51,031 bases of DNA from Comamonadaceae bacterium (lineage in GTDB: Bacteria > Pseudomonadota > Gammaproteobacteria > Burkholderiales > Burkholderiaceae_C): NCBI GenBank assembly GCA_027486495.1, contig JAIXOZ010000156.1, positions 1 through 51,031 of the forward strand, given 5' to 3'. Below are positions 1 through 8,448 of the stretch, piece by piece (position 1 is the first letter of the stretch; each line of letters starts with the position of its first letter). The notes beneath the pieces are model-generated. The model did not search any database. It worked only from the letters and a program-made list of their open reading frames with translations, and had not been told where the DNA came from. Both the position numbers and the translations under genes were made by a program.

Positions 1-72
1 GCGACGCCAGCCCGCAGGCGCGTGACCGTGGTCGTCATGGGCGTGATCGTGATGGTCTAGAACGGCACTCAT
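1..72 (-). CDS. ctaD: Cytochrome c oxidase subunit I, N-terminal fragment
   Basis: The first 24 codons of a gene that continues off the left edge. The translation begins MSAVLDHHDHAHDDHGHAP and then GWRR. This His/Asp-rich start is usual for subunit I of aa3/caa3 oxidases in Burkholderiales. It lies 32 bases after the stop of coxB on the same strand, the standard coxB-ctaD order. None of the catalytic core (haem a, haem a3, CuB ligands) is inside the window, so the call rests on the N-terminus and on context. Confidence 0.85.
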   Translation of the reverse strand, partial: MSAVLDHHDHAHDDHGHAPAGWRR

Positions 73-104
73 CTTGATTTCCTTTGATTGCTATACGGTA
101 CGGC

Positions 105-1277
105 TTATTTGCGAGCGGCTAAAACTTCAGCCGGCTGCACGATTTGCCCGGTCTTGTTGGACCAGTTGTTCTTGGTGTAGGTGATCACAGCAGCGATTTC
201 GGTGTCCGACAACTGCTTCCAAGCAGGCATGGCACCGTTGTTCTGACCATTGAGCAAAACAGCAATTTGCTTGAATTTGTCTGCGTTCAAAACAAGCGCT
301 GAGCCATCAAGCGCTTTGATGGCGCCAGCTGCCTGGCCAGTTGCTTGGTGGCATGCGGCACAGTTAGCGGCATAGACTTTCTCACCGCGCTTGGACAAAT
401 CATCCAATGCCCACACCTTGGCAGGGTCATCGGCTTTGGCCGCTTGTTTTTTCTTCTCAGTCACCACCCATGCTGCGTAGTCTTGTGCAGACAACACTTT
501 CACATGGATAGGCATGTAGGCATGCTCTTTGCCACACAACTCTTGACACTGACCGTAGAAATCGCCAGTTTTCTCAGCGCGGAACCAAGTGTCGCGCACA
601 AAACCCGGAATCGCATCTTGTTTGATGCCGAAAGCGGGCACAGCGAAAGCGTGGATCACGTCGTTGGCCGTGGTGATCACGCGCACTTTTTGGCCCACAG
701 GCACCACCAGAGGGTTGTCCACTTTGAGCAGGTAGTTGTCACCTTCTGGCTTGCCTGAGTTGGACATGGCACGTTGGCCGGAATCCAGGGTAGAGATGTA
801 GCTCAACCCCTCACCTTCACCCTTGATGTAGTCGTAGCCCCACTTCCATTGGTAACCCGTGACTTTGACGGTCAAATCGGCATTGGTGGTGTCTTTTTGG
901 GCCACAAGCACCTTGGTGGCAGGCAAGGCCATCAGGATCACGATCAGGAAAGGCACAGCCGTCCAAACCACTTCGACGGTGATGGATTCGGTAAAGGTGG
1001 CAGGCTTGTGGCCCACCGACTTGCGGTGCTTCCAGATGGAATAGAACATGACCGCAAAAACCGCGACGAAGATCACCGTGCAAATGATCAGCATGAACCA
1101 GTGCAGCCATTGTTGCTCTTCGGCAATTTTGGTGGCAGCAGGATGCAAATTGAGCTGATTGACAGCAGGACCACCCGGCAAATCATTGACCGCATAGGCT
1201 GCAGTGGCCATCCAGGCACCGACAAAAATGCCCGCGCGGGATAGCAGCGAAGCCAATTGATTGGAAATATTCTTCAT
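105..1277 (-). CDS. coxB: Cytochrome c oxidase subunit II with fused cytochrome c domain
   Basis: A 390-residue inner-membrane/periplasmic subunit that takes electrons from cytochrome c and passes them to subunit I through the CuA centre. A signal peptide (about 1-29) is followed by two membrane segments (about 60-80 and 103-120) and the typical GYQWKWGYDY aromatic stretch (141-150). The CuA ligands are H209, C244, E246, C248, H252 and M255. A C-terminal class I cytochrome c domain carries CAACH at 306-310 and a likely axial Met at 350, making this a caa3-type subunit. The start was placed at the ATG giving MKNISNQLAS because 12 upstream in-frame codons lack signal-peptide character. It is probably co-transcribed with the DUF2244 gene upstream and ctaD downstream. 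Confidence 0.96.
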   Translation of the reverse strand: MKNISNQLASLLSRAGIFVGAWMATAAYAVNDLPGGPAVNQLNLHPAATKIAEEQQWLHWFMLIICTVIFVAVFAVMFYSIWKHRKSVGHKPATFTESITVEVVWTAVPFLIVILMALPATKVLVAQKDTTNADLTVKVTGYQWKWGYDYIKGEGEGLSYISTLDSGQRAMSNSGKPEGDNYLLKVDNPLVVPVGQKVRVITTANDVIHAFAVPAFGIKQDAIPGFVRDTWFRAEKTGDFYGQCQELCGKEHAYMPIHVKVLSAQDYAAWVVTEKKKQAAKADDPAKVWALDDLSKRGEKVYAANCAACHQATGQAAGAIKALDGSALVLNADKFKQIAVLLNGQNNGAMPAWKQLSDTEIAAVITYTKNNWSNKTGQIVQPAEVLAARK

Positions 1278-1354
1278 GGTTCTCACTAACTTCCAAGACT
1301 CTGTTGAACTCACACCTTGCGCCAGACCGGAAAAATCCGGCTGACCTCATGGCA

Positions 1355-1831
1355 TCACGCAGAACGCAATGCCTTCCTGATTTCTCGCGCCAGCACTTGC
1401 CGCAGCTCGGGCCTGACATAGCGCCCCACCTCTATCGTTTGACCTTGGCCCGACAACTCGATCAGGCTTTGGTCTCCGGACTTGGGCTCAACCCGCACCC
1501 ATTGGCGCGCGAATTCTGCCCTTTCCAAGCGGCCCGCCGTTTCCAGTTCGACCACCAAGTTGCTGCCTTGCAGCGAAATCATTTCACCATCCGAAGCATG
1601 GCGGGCATAGGCCAAAAAAGCCAGACCCACCACAGCCACCTCCAGACCTGCAAAGGCCAGCACCAAAGTAGCCCCCTGCAGCCAGAAGAACACTCCGATG
1701 CCCAAGGACAGCGTGCACAACGACAGGTACATCCAGCCCAACTGGACTGGCGTGACCGAACAATTGCGTTTCAGCCGCCATTGAACAGAAGGGCCCGACA
1801 CTTGCGCGAATTGGTAAGCCTCATTTGACAT
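1355..1831 (-). CDS. DUF2244 domain membrane protein
   Basis: A 158-residue protein with two predicted membrane helices (about 30-50 and 53-76), preceded by the KRNCSVTP motif typical of DUF2244, and a C-terminal cytoplasmic part rich in Arg and Glu. DUF2244 genes commonly sit just upstream of coxB in alpha- and betaproteobacteria, as here, 77 bases before it on the same strand. The molecular role is unknown; a link to oxidase assembly is inferred from position only. Confidence 0.85.
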   Translation of the reverse strand: MSNEAYQFAQVSGPSVQWRLKRNCSVTPVQLGWMYLSLCTLSLGIGVFFWLQGATLVLAFAGLEVAVVGLAFLAYARHASDGEMISLQGSNLVVELETAGRLERAEFARQWVRVEPKSGDQSLIELSGQGQTIEVGRYVRPELRQVLAREIRKALRSA

Positions 1832-1931
1832 CCGTCAACTTTCAATAACCTAACACCCTGTCAAGCATGCTGTGTGGACAAAACGGGCGGATTTTACCTG
1901 AGATCAAACCATCTTTTGACGGATCTCAATG

Positions 1932-2843
1932 TTAGCCGTCTATACCCCCACCCGAACGCAGCATAAGACGCATCTGGTCCAGTCCGATTTCGGTTTTAGC
2001 CGCCATTTTCATGCGCTGCTGAGGTTTCAGGGCGTGACCGTAAACGATCTCGAAGCCCAAGGACAGGCGTCCGCCCTCCTCGGGACGAGCCAGCGCCAGC
2101 AAAGCCTCAAACAAGCGTTCACGCCATAAACGTGAACGCAAACCCTGAAAACGCTGGACATGCAAATTCCGCCCCAGTCCGCGCAACTCGGCCAACAAAG
2201 TGTCAGGATTGGCATACGTCAAGGTGATGCGCTCCATGTCCATGACCGGCTCGGCAAACCCAGCTTCCACCAGCATGTCGCCCCAGTCGTGCATGTCGGT
2301 GAACGCGTGCGCGGGCTCGGGCCAGCCGGCTCGGGCGTAAACCTGGCGCAGATCACGCAGCGTATCGGGGCCCAGACAAGAGAACATCAAAAAACCATCA
2401 ACGGCCAAGGCACGGTGCCAAGTCTGCAGCAAAGCTTGGGGCTCGGCGCTGGCATGCAAGTGCATGTTGGCCCACACCATGTGGGCCGAAAGATCAGGTG
2501 GCAAACCCAGGCGCCGCTTGGACCCAAGCCAATACGGAGCCTGCCACCATGGGGCTTGCAGCGCTTGCTGGGTGACATGGGCTTGCGCTGGGGGTTCGCC
2601 GGCCAGCCACACCTGAGCCTTGGGGTAGCGCTGCTCCAGAGCGCGTTGTGCCGCCAAGCCACCGCGCAGCGGACCCCAATGCACCCATTGCTGGGGCTGC
2701 ATCTTGATGAAATCCAAGCGCTCCTGCATGCGGGTGGCCACCTCTTCATGCAACCAAGGCGACTGCGCGGACTGCACAGGCAAAGCTAGCCATCGGGCAG
2801 CGGCCACGGGGTCCAAAGTAGGGGGGCGAAGGGCTTGGGGCAT
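1932..2843 (-). CDS. BioC-like SAM-dependent methyltransferase
   Basis: About 303 residues from the chosen ATG (MPQALRPPTL); 13 further upstream codons are open but look non-coding. The C-terminal half reads like a BioC-type class I methyltransferase: ALAVDGFLMFSCLGPDTLRD is the motif IV/V region, and DMHDWGDMLVEAGFAEPVMD is very characteristic of malonyl-ACP O-methyltransferase relatives. The N-terminal SAM-binding glycine motif is poorly conserved (WGPLRGGLAA), so true BioC activity in biotin synthesis is uncertain. It is divergent from comF, with an 87-base shared upstream region. Confidence 0.7.
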   Translation of the reverse strand: MPQALRPPTLDPVAAARWLALPVQSAQSPWLHEEVATRMQERLDFIKMQPQQWVHWGPLRGGLAAQRALEQRYPKAQVWLAGEPPAQAHVTQQALQAPWWQAPYWLGSKRRLGLPPDLSAHMVWANMHLHASAEPQALLQTWHRALAVDGFLMFSCLGPDTLRDLRQVYARAGWPEPAHAFTDMHDWGDMLVEAGFAEPVMDMERITLTYANPDTLLAELRGLGRNLHVQRFQGLRSRLWRERLFEALLALARPEEGGRLSLGFEIVYGHALKPQQRMKMAAKTEIGLDQMRLMLRSGGGIDG

Positions 2844-2930
2844 GGGACACGGCTTTAAATGAGGGGGAGTGCACCAGCGCACACAGGTTTTGCGCTTGTT
2901 CTGTCAGCCCCGGTTGAGTATATTGACTGA

Positions 2931-3677
2931 ATGAGACCCGATTGGCTCCAGGGCTTGTTGTACACATCGTTCACCGCGAGAGCCGGTGGGTTTTGGCGCT
3001 GGCTTCCCAGCCGTTGCGCAATTTGCCAAAGCTGGCCCCAGGCACCGCTTTGCGAGGCCTGCATCAGCCGTTTTGCCCAGCCCCAGCACCGCTGCGCCAG
3101 CTGCGCTCTGCCCTTGACCAACCCGACTCGGCGCTGCGGCGCTTGCCTGAAATCACCGCCCCCGCTGGACATGTGCCTGACGGCCACAGCCTACGCCTGG
3201 CCTTGGGTAGACCTGATCGCCCGCTACAAGTTTCAGCAGCAACCCGGATGGGCAGGTCCTTTGGCCACCTTGATGTTGAGCACCCCTTGGGCCGAAGACA
3301 CGCTGGACGCTGCCAATTGGGTGCTGCCGATTCCGCTGTCGGCCCAGCGCCTGGCCGAACGCGGCTACAACCAGTCCTGGCTGCTGGCACGCCATCTCAG
3401 CCCGCACAAGGCCGACGCCCGTTTGTTGCTGCGCACACGCGACACGCCCTCGCAGCGCGGCCTGCCACGGGCAGAGCGGCTGGCCAATTTGGTGGGGGCT
3501 TTTGCGGTAGAGCCTTTGCGGGCCGCACAGTTGCGCGGCAAAAAGGTGGTGCTGATCGACGACGTGATGACCAGCGGTGCATCCCTGCATACGGCGGCGC
3601 GGGTGCTGCGCGAGGCGGGCGCTGCGCAGGTCAGCGCCTTGGTGCTGGCTCGCACTGAAGCAGGGGGCGAAGCCTGA
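2931..3677 (+). CDS. comF: ComF family protein (phosphoribosyltransferase-like)
   Basis: A 248-residue cytoplasmic protein of the ComF/GntX family. Four CxxC pairs (C29/C32, C41/C44, C55/C58, C69/C72) form an N-terminal double zinc-binding module. The C-terminal type I phosphoribosyltransferase fold carries the PRPP-binding motif VVLIDDVMTSGAS at about 206-218. Family members contribute to DNA uptake or recombination in competent bacteria, but the biochemical reaction is not settled. The next gene, trmL, starts 22 bases downstream on the same strand. Confidence 0.9.
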   Translation: MRPDWLQGLLYTSFTARAGGFWRWLPSRCAICQSWPQAPLCEACISRFAQPQHRCASCALPLTNPTRRCGACLKSPPPLDMCLTATAYAWPWVDLIARYKFQQQPGWAGPLATLMLSTPWAEDTLDAANWVLPIPLSAQRLAERGYNQSWLLARHLSPHKADARLLLRTRDTPSQRGLPRAERLANLVGAFAVEPLRAAQLRGKKVVLIDDVMTSGASLHTAARVLREAGAAQVSALVLARTEAGGEA

Positions 3678-3699
3678 AGGCCAAGGCACAATACTGGCC

Positions 3700-4197
3700 A
3701 TGTTCCATATCGTCTTGGTTGAGCCCGAAATCCCGCCGAACACCGGCAACGTCATCCGCCTGGCGGCCAACACCGCCTGCACGCTGCATCTGGTCGAGCC
3801 CTTGGGGTTTTCGATGGACGACAAACACATGCGCCGTGCAGGCTTGGATTACCACGAGTACGCCGATCTGCGTCGCCATGCAGATTGGGCGGCATTTCTG
3901 GCACAAGAAAAACCCAACCCCGAGCGCATGTTTGCCCTGACCACGCGCGGTAGCCGCGCAGCCCATGGCGTGGCTTTTGCGCCAGGCGACTGGCTGGTGT
4001 TTGGATCGGAAACGCGGGGCCTGTCACCCGAATTGCGCGAACAGTTCGCCCTCGCACAGCGCATCAAGCTGCCCATGCGCGAAGGCCAGCGCAGCCTGAA
4101 CCTGTCGAACGCGGTGGCGGTCACCGTGTTCGAGGCCTGGCGACAAAACGGCTTTGCCGGGGCCAGCCCGGCTCCAGGACAGCCTCATCAGGCGTAA
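3700..4197 (+). CDS. trmL: tRNA (cytidine(34)-2'-O)-methyltransferase
   Basis: A 165-residue SPOUT-class methyltransferase that 2'-O-methylates the wobble base of tRNA-Leu isoacceptors. Visible motifs are PEIPPNTGNVIRLAANT (9-25), LVFGSETRGL (99-108) and the knot-forming C-terminal stretch MREGQRSLNLSNAVAV (126-141). The start was set at the ATG giving MFHIVLVEPEIP because the family begins there; 41 upstream in-frame codons overlap the end of comF. The 3' end overlaps the convergent MaoC gene by 10 bases. Confidence 0.95.
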   Translation: MFHIVLVEPEIPPNTGNVIRLAANTACTLHLVEPLGFSMDDKHMRRAGLDYHEYADLRRHADWAAFLAQEKPNPERMFALTTRGSRAAHGVAFAPGDWLVFGSETRGLSPELREQFALAQRIKLPMREGQRSLNLSNAVAVTVFEAWRQNGFAGASPAPGQPHQA

Positions 4198-4643
4198 ATG
4201 CGCACCAGCGACTCGGCTGCACACACCGGTTTGTCGCTGCCTTCGCGCTCCACCGTGACGTTCCATTGAAGCTGGAGGCCATTGCCCTCAATGGGCGTGG
4301 CCGAATGCAAATGCAGGTGCGCCCGCAAACGACTGCCCACCGGCACCGGCGCCATGAAACGGACTTTGTTCAGGCCGTAATTGACGCCCATGCTTTTGGC
4401 ACTGATCTGAATGGTTTTGTCAAAGAACTGCGACAGCAAGGACAAGGTCAAAAAACCATGCGCGATGGGCGCACCAAAAGGCCCTTGCTTGGCCCTCTCC
4501 ACGTCAACGTGGATCCACTGGTGATCGCCTGTGGCCTTGGCGAACTGGTTGACCTGTTGCTGGGTGATGGTGATCCATTCGGTCGCGGCCACATCTTGGC
4601 CGACACAAGCGGCCAATTCGTCCAAGTTTGCAAATGTTTTCAT
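4188..4643 (-). CDS. MaoC-like (R)-specific enoyl-CoA hydratase
   Basis: A 151-residue single hot-dog-fold protein. The hydratase 2 motif is complete: FAKATGDHQWIHVDVERA contains the catalytic Asp40 and His45, followed by APIAHGFLTLSL (about 58-69). Such stand-alone MaoC proteins hydrate trans-2-enoyl-CoA to (R)-3-hydroxyacyl-CoA, often feeding polyhydroxyalkanoate or lipid pathways. The start is the ATG of MKTFANLDEL; the 34 upstream codons do not resemble the family. The actual substrate is not evident from context. Confidence 0.9.
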   Translation of the reverse strand: MKTFANLDELAACVGQDVAATEWITITQQQVNQFAKATGDHQWIHVDVERAKQGPFGAPIAHGFLTLSLLSQFFDKTIQISAKSMGVNYGLNKVRFMAPVPVGSRLRAHLHLHSATPIEGNGLQLQWNVTVEREGSDKPVCAAESLVRIYA

Positions 4644-4716
4644 AGCCCTGACTTTATTCACCTGCGCGCCTTCCAGGTGTCGATGACGTGACACAGCCCG
4701 GTACACCCCATCGGAC

Positions 4717-5328
4717 TCATGCAGGGGGTGCTGCCTCCTTGGCACTCATCTGCCGGAGCTCTTCACGCAAACGGGCCAATTCGGCGCGGTAGTTTTCGGC
4801 ATCGCCGTAATCGGCAAAGCCGTGGTAATGCGCATGCGCCTGCATCCTGCGGCGGGCGTGCTTGATGGGACACCAATATTTTTCGGTCAGGGCCACCACC
4901 TCCCGGCCATATGCCATCAGGCCGTTGCCATAGGAGCAGTACGCGCAGTTGATTTTTTCCAGCCAATTCAAATAGGCCAGGTGCGTGCGGTCGTAGACAA
5001 AATACCCCGAGCGCTTAACCCGGGGGATGCCACACAAAGGGAAACACACCCATTGGTAAAGCGTGATGGAGGCGTCGAACAGCAGCATGGGCACCAGCAC
5101 CGGGTAAATGAAGGGCACGCACAGCACATGCCGCCACTCGGCCGTGAGCACATAACCGAGCAAACCGGCCTTGAACCGCTTTTGCTGCGCCAGCACCTCT
5201 TTTTCAAAACGCACCTTGTGCTCTTCAAAATCGGCCTGCCACTGCTGTCGGCGGCTTTTGGCATCTTGCTCAATGGCCGCTTCCAGCTGTTGAATACGGT
5301 CCAGGAATTCCTGAATTTGGGGGTTCAT
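4717..5328 (-). CDS. Conserved hypothetical protein with N-terminal coiled coil and hydrophobic segment
   Basis: A 203-residue protein of no function I can name. Residues 1-50 are strongly heptad-like and charged (MNPQIQEFLDRIQQLEAAI onward), suggesting a coiled coil. A hydrophobic stretch follows (about 64-96, including VLCVPFIYPVLVPMLLF). The middle region is rich in Cys, Tyr and Trp (NCAYCSYGNGLMAYG; EKYWCPIKHARRRMQAH), and a second charged helix ends the protein. The C/H-rich YCSYGNGL...WCPIKH stretch could bind metal, but this is conjecture. The start was chosen at MNPQIQ because the longer frame upstream is Cys/Ser-rich and atypical. Confidence 0.75.
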   Translation of the reverse strand: MNPQIQEFLDRIQQLEAAIEQDAKSRRQQWQADFEEHKVRFEKEVLAQQKRFKAGLLGYVLTAEWRHVLCVPFIYPVLVPMLLFDASITLYQWVCFPLCGIPRVKRSGYFVYDRTHLAYLNWLEKINCAYCSYGNGLMAYGREVVALTEKYWCPIKHARRRMQAHAHYHGFADYGDAENYRAELARLREELRQMSAKEAAPPA

Positions 5329-5591
5329 GGTGTCTCCTTGGGGGCAAATGGCATCAGCACACGAGCGATGCGCCACAACCTGAATGGGCTGTTCTGTTTC
5401 AGGCACAGAGGCACTGCTGCAAGACCACCTTAACACTTACCATCGAGAGCTACAGTTCGTCACGCAGCCCTTGGCCGTTAAACGGGTCAACCTCAATATT
5501 GGTTGCTGAGCAGCCCCAGTCATTCACCCTCTTGGAGGCCACTGTCACAGAACCACTAAAATCGGTCTCTGTTTCAAATAGAGTCCCTCTG

Positions 5592-6311
5592 TTGTACCTT
5601 TCACCAAACTCCCCTCTGCCGCAGCACGTTGCCATCATCATGGACGGAAATCGCCGCTGGGCCAAAAAGCGCTTCATGCCTGCGGCGTTGGGCCATGCAG
5701 CGGGCGCGCAAAGCGTTCGCGACATTGTCAAAACCTGCGGGGAAATCGGCATCCCGCAATTGAGCCTGTTTGCCTTCAGCACCGAAAACTGGAAACGCCC
5801 CGAAGAGGAAGTCAGCAGCCTCATGGGTTTGTTCACGACTTACCTGAAAAAGGAAATTCGCAGCATGAATGCCAATGGGGTTCGGCTGAAGGTGCTGGGT
5901 GACACAAGCCGGTTTTCTCCGGCCCTGCAAGCGCTGATTGCCGATGCCCAGGCCCAAACGGCGAACAATCAAGTCATCACCTTGAACATTTGTGCCAACT
6001 ACGGCGGTCGCTGGGACATGCTCCAAGCCACCAAAGCCTGGCAAAAGGCGCACCCCAATGAGCCGCTGGACGCTCTGACCGAAGAAACCCTGGCCCCATA
6101 CCTGAGCACGGGCGATGCACCGGAAGTGGATTTGCTGATCCGCACGGGCGGAGAGTCAAGGGTGAGCAACTTTCTGCTCTGGCAAGCGGCTTATGCCGAG
6201 CTGTTTTTCTGTGACGAGCTTTGGCCGGACTTTTCCCCCGAAACCCTGAGACAGGCGCTGGCCTGGTTTGCCACGCGCGACCGGCGCTTTGGCTCCTCTG
6301 CCCCACTTTGA
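5592..6311 (+). CDS. uppS: Undecaprenyl diphosphate synthase family prenyltransferase (orphan, non-ATG start)
   Basis: A cis-prenyltransferase elongating farnesyl diphosphate with isopentenyl diphosphate to a polyprenyl lipid carrier. Family motifs are HVAIIMDGNRRWAKKR (with the catalytic Asp), FAFSTENWKRPEEEV, LNICANYGGRWD and DLLIRTGGESRVSNFLLWQ. No ATG lies in frame upstream of IIMDG; candidate starts are TTG at 5592 (chosen, about 239 residues, near E. coli UppS length) or TTG at 5499. It is not in the usual frr-uppS-cdsA-dxr operon, which suggests a second or specialised copy. It converges with a NusG/RfaH-like gene 19 bases away. Confidence 0.85.
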   Translation: MYLSPNSPLPQHVAIIMDGNRRWAKKRFMPAALGHAAGAQSVRDIVKTCGEIGIPQLSLFAFSTENWKRPEEEVSSLMGLFTTYLKKEIRSMNANGVRLKVLGDTSRFSPALQALIADAQAQTANNQVITLNICANYGGRWDMLQATKAWQKAHPNEPLDALTEETLAPYLSTGDAPEVDLLIRTGGESRVSNFLLWQAAYAELFFCDELWPDFSPETLRQALAWFATRDRRFGSSAPL

Positions 6312-6330
6312 CCCCAAGGCAGGGCCCGCT

Positions 6331-6885
6331 TCAAGTGCTCGCTTCGACTTGGTGGTGATCCACCTGCACCACCGTGGGCCGCCCCAAAATCTCCAGCAGC
6401 ACCGCCACCCTTTTGCTCGATACGTTGTGCACCAAACCCTCGATGGCACCCAATGCGGTGTGCTTGAGACGCACTTTTTGCCCCACCTGAAGTTGGTTGA
6501 GCTCCTCGATCGTGGCCTGATCGCGCATTTGCTCCATCTGGCGAATCCGCTTCACCACATCGTCGTGCAGCAAGGCGGGCTCAAAACCAAACCGAACGAT
6601 CGTGGTCACGCCCTTGGTGCTGCGCACCGCTGAAATGCTTTGTTCTGAGCGGCTGGGCCGAAAAAGGATGTAGCGCGGAAACATGGGCTCAAACACCGAT
6701 ACCGGCCCTTGTTCGGTTTTTTTGAACTTTTTGAACAAGGGCAAATAGGCCTCAAAGCCCTGCTGCTCCAGATTGACCAAGGCGACAGATTCCTGCTTGG
6801 GTTTGGTATAAGCCAGATACCAGCGGTTCAAGCTCTGATTTTCAATATCGACAATCTCTGAATTCAAAACAACACCCATTCTCAC
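6331..6885 (-). CDS. NusG-family transcription factor (RfaH-like paralogue)
   Basis: A 184-residue protein with an N-terminal NGN domain (RWYLAYTKPKQESVALVNLE at about 21-40; PMFPRYILFR typical of RfaH/NusG) and a C-terminal KOW-like segment (RLKHTALGAIEGLVHNVSSK). RfaH-type paralogues bind paused RNA polymerase at ops sites and promote transcription of long surface-polysaccharide operons. The stand-alone location, away from secE/rplK, argues for a specialised paralogue rather than housekeeping NusG. The start may be GTG at 6885 or ATG at 6879. Confidence 0.85.
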   Translation of the reverse strand: MRMGVVLNSEIVDIENQSLNRWYLAYTKPKQESVALVNLEQQGFEAYLPLFKKFKKTEQGPVSVFEPMFPRYILFRPSRSEQSISAVRSTKGVTTIVRFGFEPALLHDDVVKRIRQMEQMRDQATIEELNQLQVGQKVRLKHTALGAIEGLVHNVSSKRVAVLLEILGRPTVVQVDHHQVEAST

Positions 6886-6957
6886 GATCGGTCAACCCCA
6901 AGGATCTACTATTTTAAGAATCCATGATCGAGCTCAAGTCCCCTGCTTGAAACAACA

Positions 6958-6977
6958 AACCCCGCCGTCGCGGGGTT
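6958..6977 (-). terminator. Rho-independent terminator after the H-NS gene
   Basis: A perfect 8-bp stem (aaccccgc / gcggggtt) with a 4-base loop, 84 bases past the H-NS stop codon. Read on the minus strand, the hairpin is followed by a T-rich run (TTGTTGTTT). Confidence 0.75.
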
Positions 6978-7061
6978 CGGTTTCAAGATAAAAATCATCA
7001 AAAATATAAAATCAACCTTAAACGGTCAATTTAAATTCATGACAATTGCGGGTCTGGTGGT

Positions 7062-7361
7062 TCAAGCAATCACGAAAGGCGCACGGTCTTGACCTTCGAT
7101 CCACTTGGGGGCTTTGCCGCGGCCAGTCCAGGTTTGACCCGTGGAAGGATCACGGTATTTAGCAGCCACTTTGCTCACAGGTTTGGTCGCCGAAGTTTTG
7201 GAACCACGGCCAGGAAAAACGTCTTGCGACGTCAAACCATATTCGGCGACCAACTCGCGTACTTTGGCCACGGCACTGGAAATTTCATTTTGACGCGCTT
7301 GGGCAATTTCGTACTCCAAGGCTTCGCGCTTTTGCAATAATTCTTTATATGACAATGACAT
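7062..7361 (-). CDS. H-NS family nucleoid-associated protein
   Basis: A 99-residue protein with an N-terminal coiled-coil oligomerisation region (SYKELLQKREALEYEIAQAR) and the C-terminal H-NS DNA-binding signature YRDPSTGQTWTGRGKAPKW (69-87). It is the short H-NS form typical of Burkholderiales, where several paralogues per genome are usual. It should bind AT-rich DNA and silence acquired genes. A clear GAGG ribosome-binding site lies about 7 bases before the ATG. The leader to apaH (about 240 bases) is comparatively AT-rich and probably holds both divergent promoters. Confidence 0.93.
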   Translation of the reverse strand: MSLSYKELLQKREALEYEIAQARQNEISSAVAKVRELVAEYGLTSQDVFPGRGSKTSATKPVSKVAAKYRDPSTGQTWTGRGKAPKWIEGQDRAPFVIA

Positions 7362-7605
7362 GGTTAAACCTCAATAGATAATGACAATGCGTTAATGTAC
7401 ATCAAAGCAGTTATATGTGACAGCACGGCTTGCTCAATATTTGAACGCGTCCGGGTTCAATCCCATCATCATTCGATCTCGTGGGATATTTTTTAATCTC
7501 AAACCATCTGCAAAGCCCCATACCCCCGAAAATCTTTGGTAAACCTGGCTCACAATATCCAAAACCATCACTCCATTTGGGGAAGTGGTTCAATGAAGGG
7601 TGCAT

Positions 7606-8433
7606 ATGGCGGTTTACTGGGTCGGTGACATTCAAGGCTGCGACGCGTCTTTGGCACACTTGCTCGACGAGGTGGCGTTTTCGCCCAGCCGCGACCACTT
7701 GATTGTTTTGGGCGATCTGGTCAATCGAGGCCCGGATTCTTTGGGCGTGCTGCGCCGCTTGATGGCGCTAGAAGGCAGTGCGCAGTGCCTGCTGGGCAAC
7801 CACGATTTACATGCCTTGGCCGTGGCCTGGGGTTTAAGCCGTACCAAGCGGCTAGACACACTAGACGAGTTGCTGCAGGCGCCCGACAGACAAGTTTTGA
7901 CAGGCTGGCTGCGCCAGCAGCACCTGGCGCTGTGGTCACACGGGGTGCTGTCGGTGCATGCGGGTGTTTTGCCCAGTTGGACCTTGGCACAAACCTTGTC
8001 TTTGGCGTGCGAAGTGCAGGCCGTTTTACGCGGGCCGGACTTGCCCTATTTTCTGGCCCACATGTATGGCAACGAGCCTGCCGCGTGGCGCGACGATTTG
8101 TCGGGCTTGGACCGTTGGCGCGTCGTGGTCAACGCCTTGACACGCCTGCGCTTTTGCGCAGCCGATGGCACCATGGAATTCGCCACAAAAGACAGCGCTG
8201 CGCAAGCCTCGACTGGCTTCATGCCTTGGTTCGATGTACCAGGGCGGCGCACGGCAGACATCACCGTGGCCTTTGGCCATTGGTCCACCTTGGGCTGGCA
8301 AGGCCGCAGCGACATTTGGTCTTTGGACACCGGCTGCGTCTGGGGTGGCTGCCTGAGCGCCATGCGCCTGGGCCAAGACGGGCAGCACACGCTTGTTCAA
8401 GTGGCATGCGCTCAGGCGCAGGTACCCGGTTGA
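7606..8433 (+). CDS. apaH: Bis(5'-nucleosyl)-tetraphosphatase, symmetrical
   Basis: A 275-residue metallophosphoesterase hydrolysing Ap4A to two ADP. The metal-binding signatures are intact: VGDIQGC (6-12), GDLVNRGPDS and LLGNHD, with the ApaH-specific FGHWSTLGWQ and SLDTGCVWGG toward the C-terminus. ATG 7606 is preferred over the in-frame GTG at 7600 because GAAGGG lies at the right distance for the former and overlaps the latter. It is convergent with the Smr gene, 15 bases apart. Confidence 0.95.
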   Translation: MAVYWVGDIQGCDASLAHLLDEVAFSPSRDHLIVLGDLVNRGPDSLGVLRRLMALEGSAQCLLGNHDLHALAVAWGLSRTKRLDTLDELLQAPDRQVLTGWLRQQHLALWSHGVLSVHAGVLPSWTLAQTLSLACEVQAVLRGPDLPYFLAHMYGNEPAAWRDDLSGLDRWRVVVNALTRLRFCAADGTMEFATKDSAAQASTGFMPWFDVPGRRTADITVAFGHWSTLGWQGRSDIWSLDTGCVWGGCLSAMRLGQDGQHTLVQVACAQAQVPG

Positions 8434-8448
8434 GTGAAGACGCTTGTC

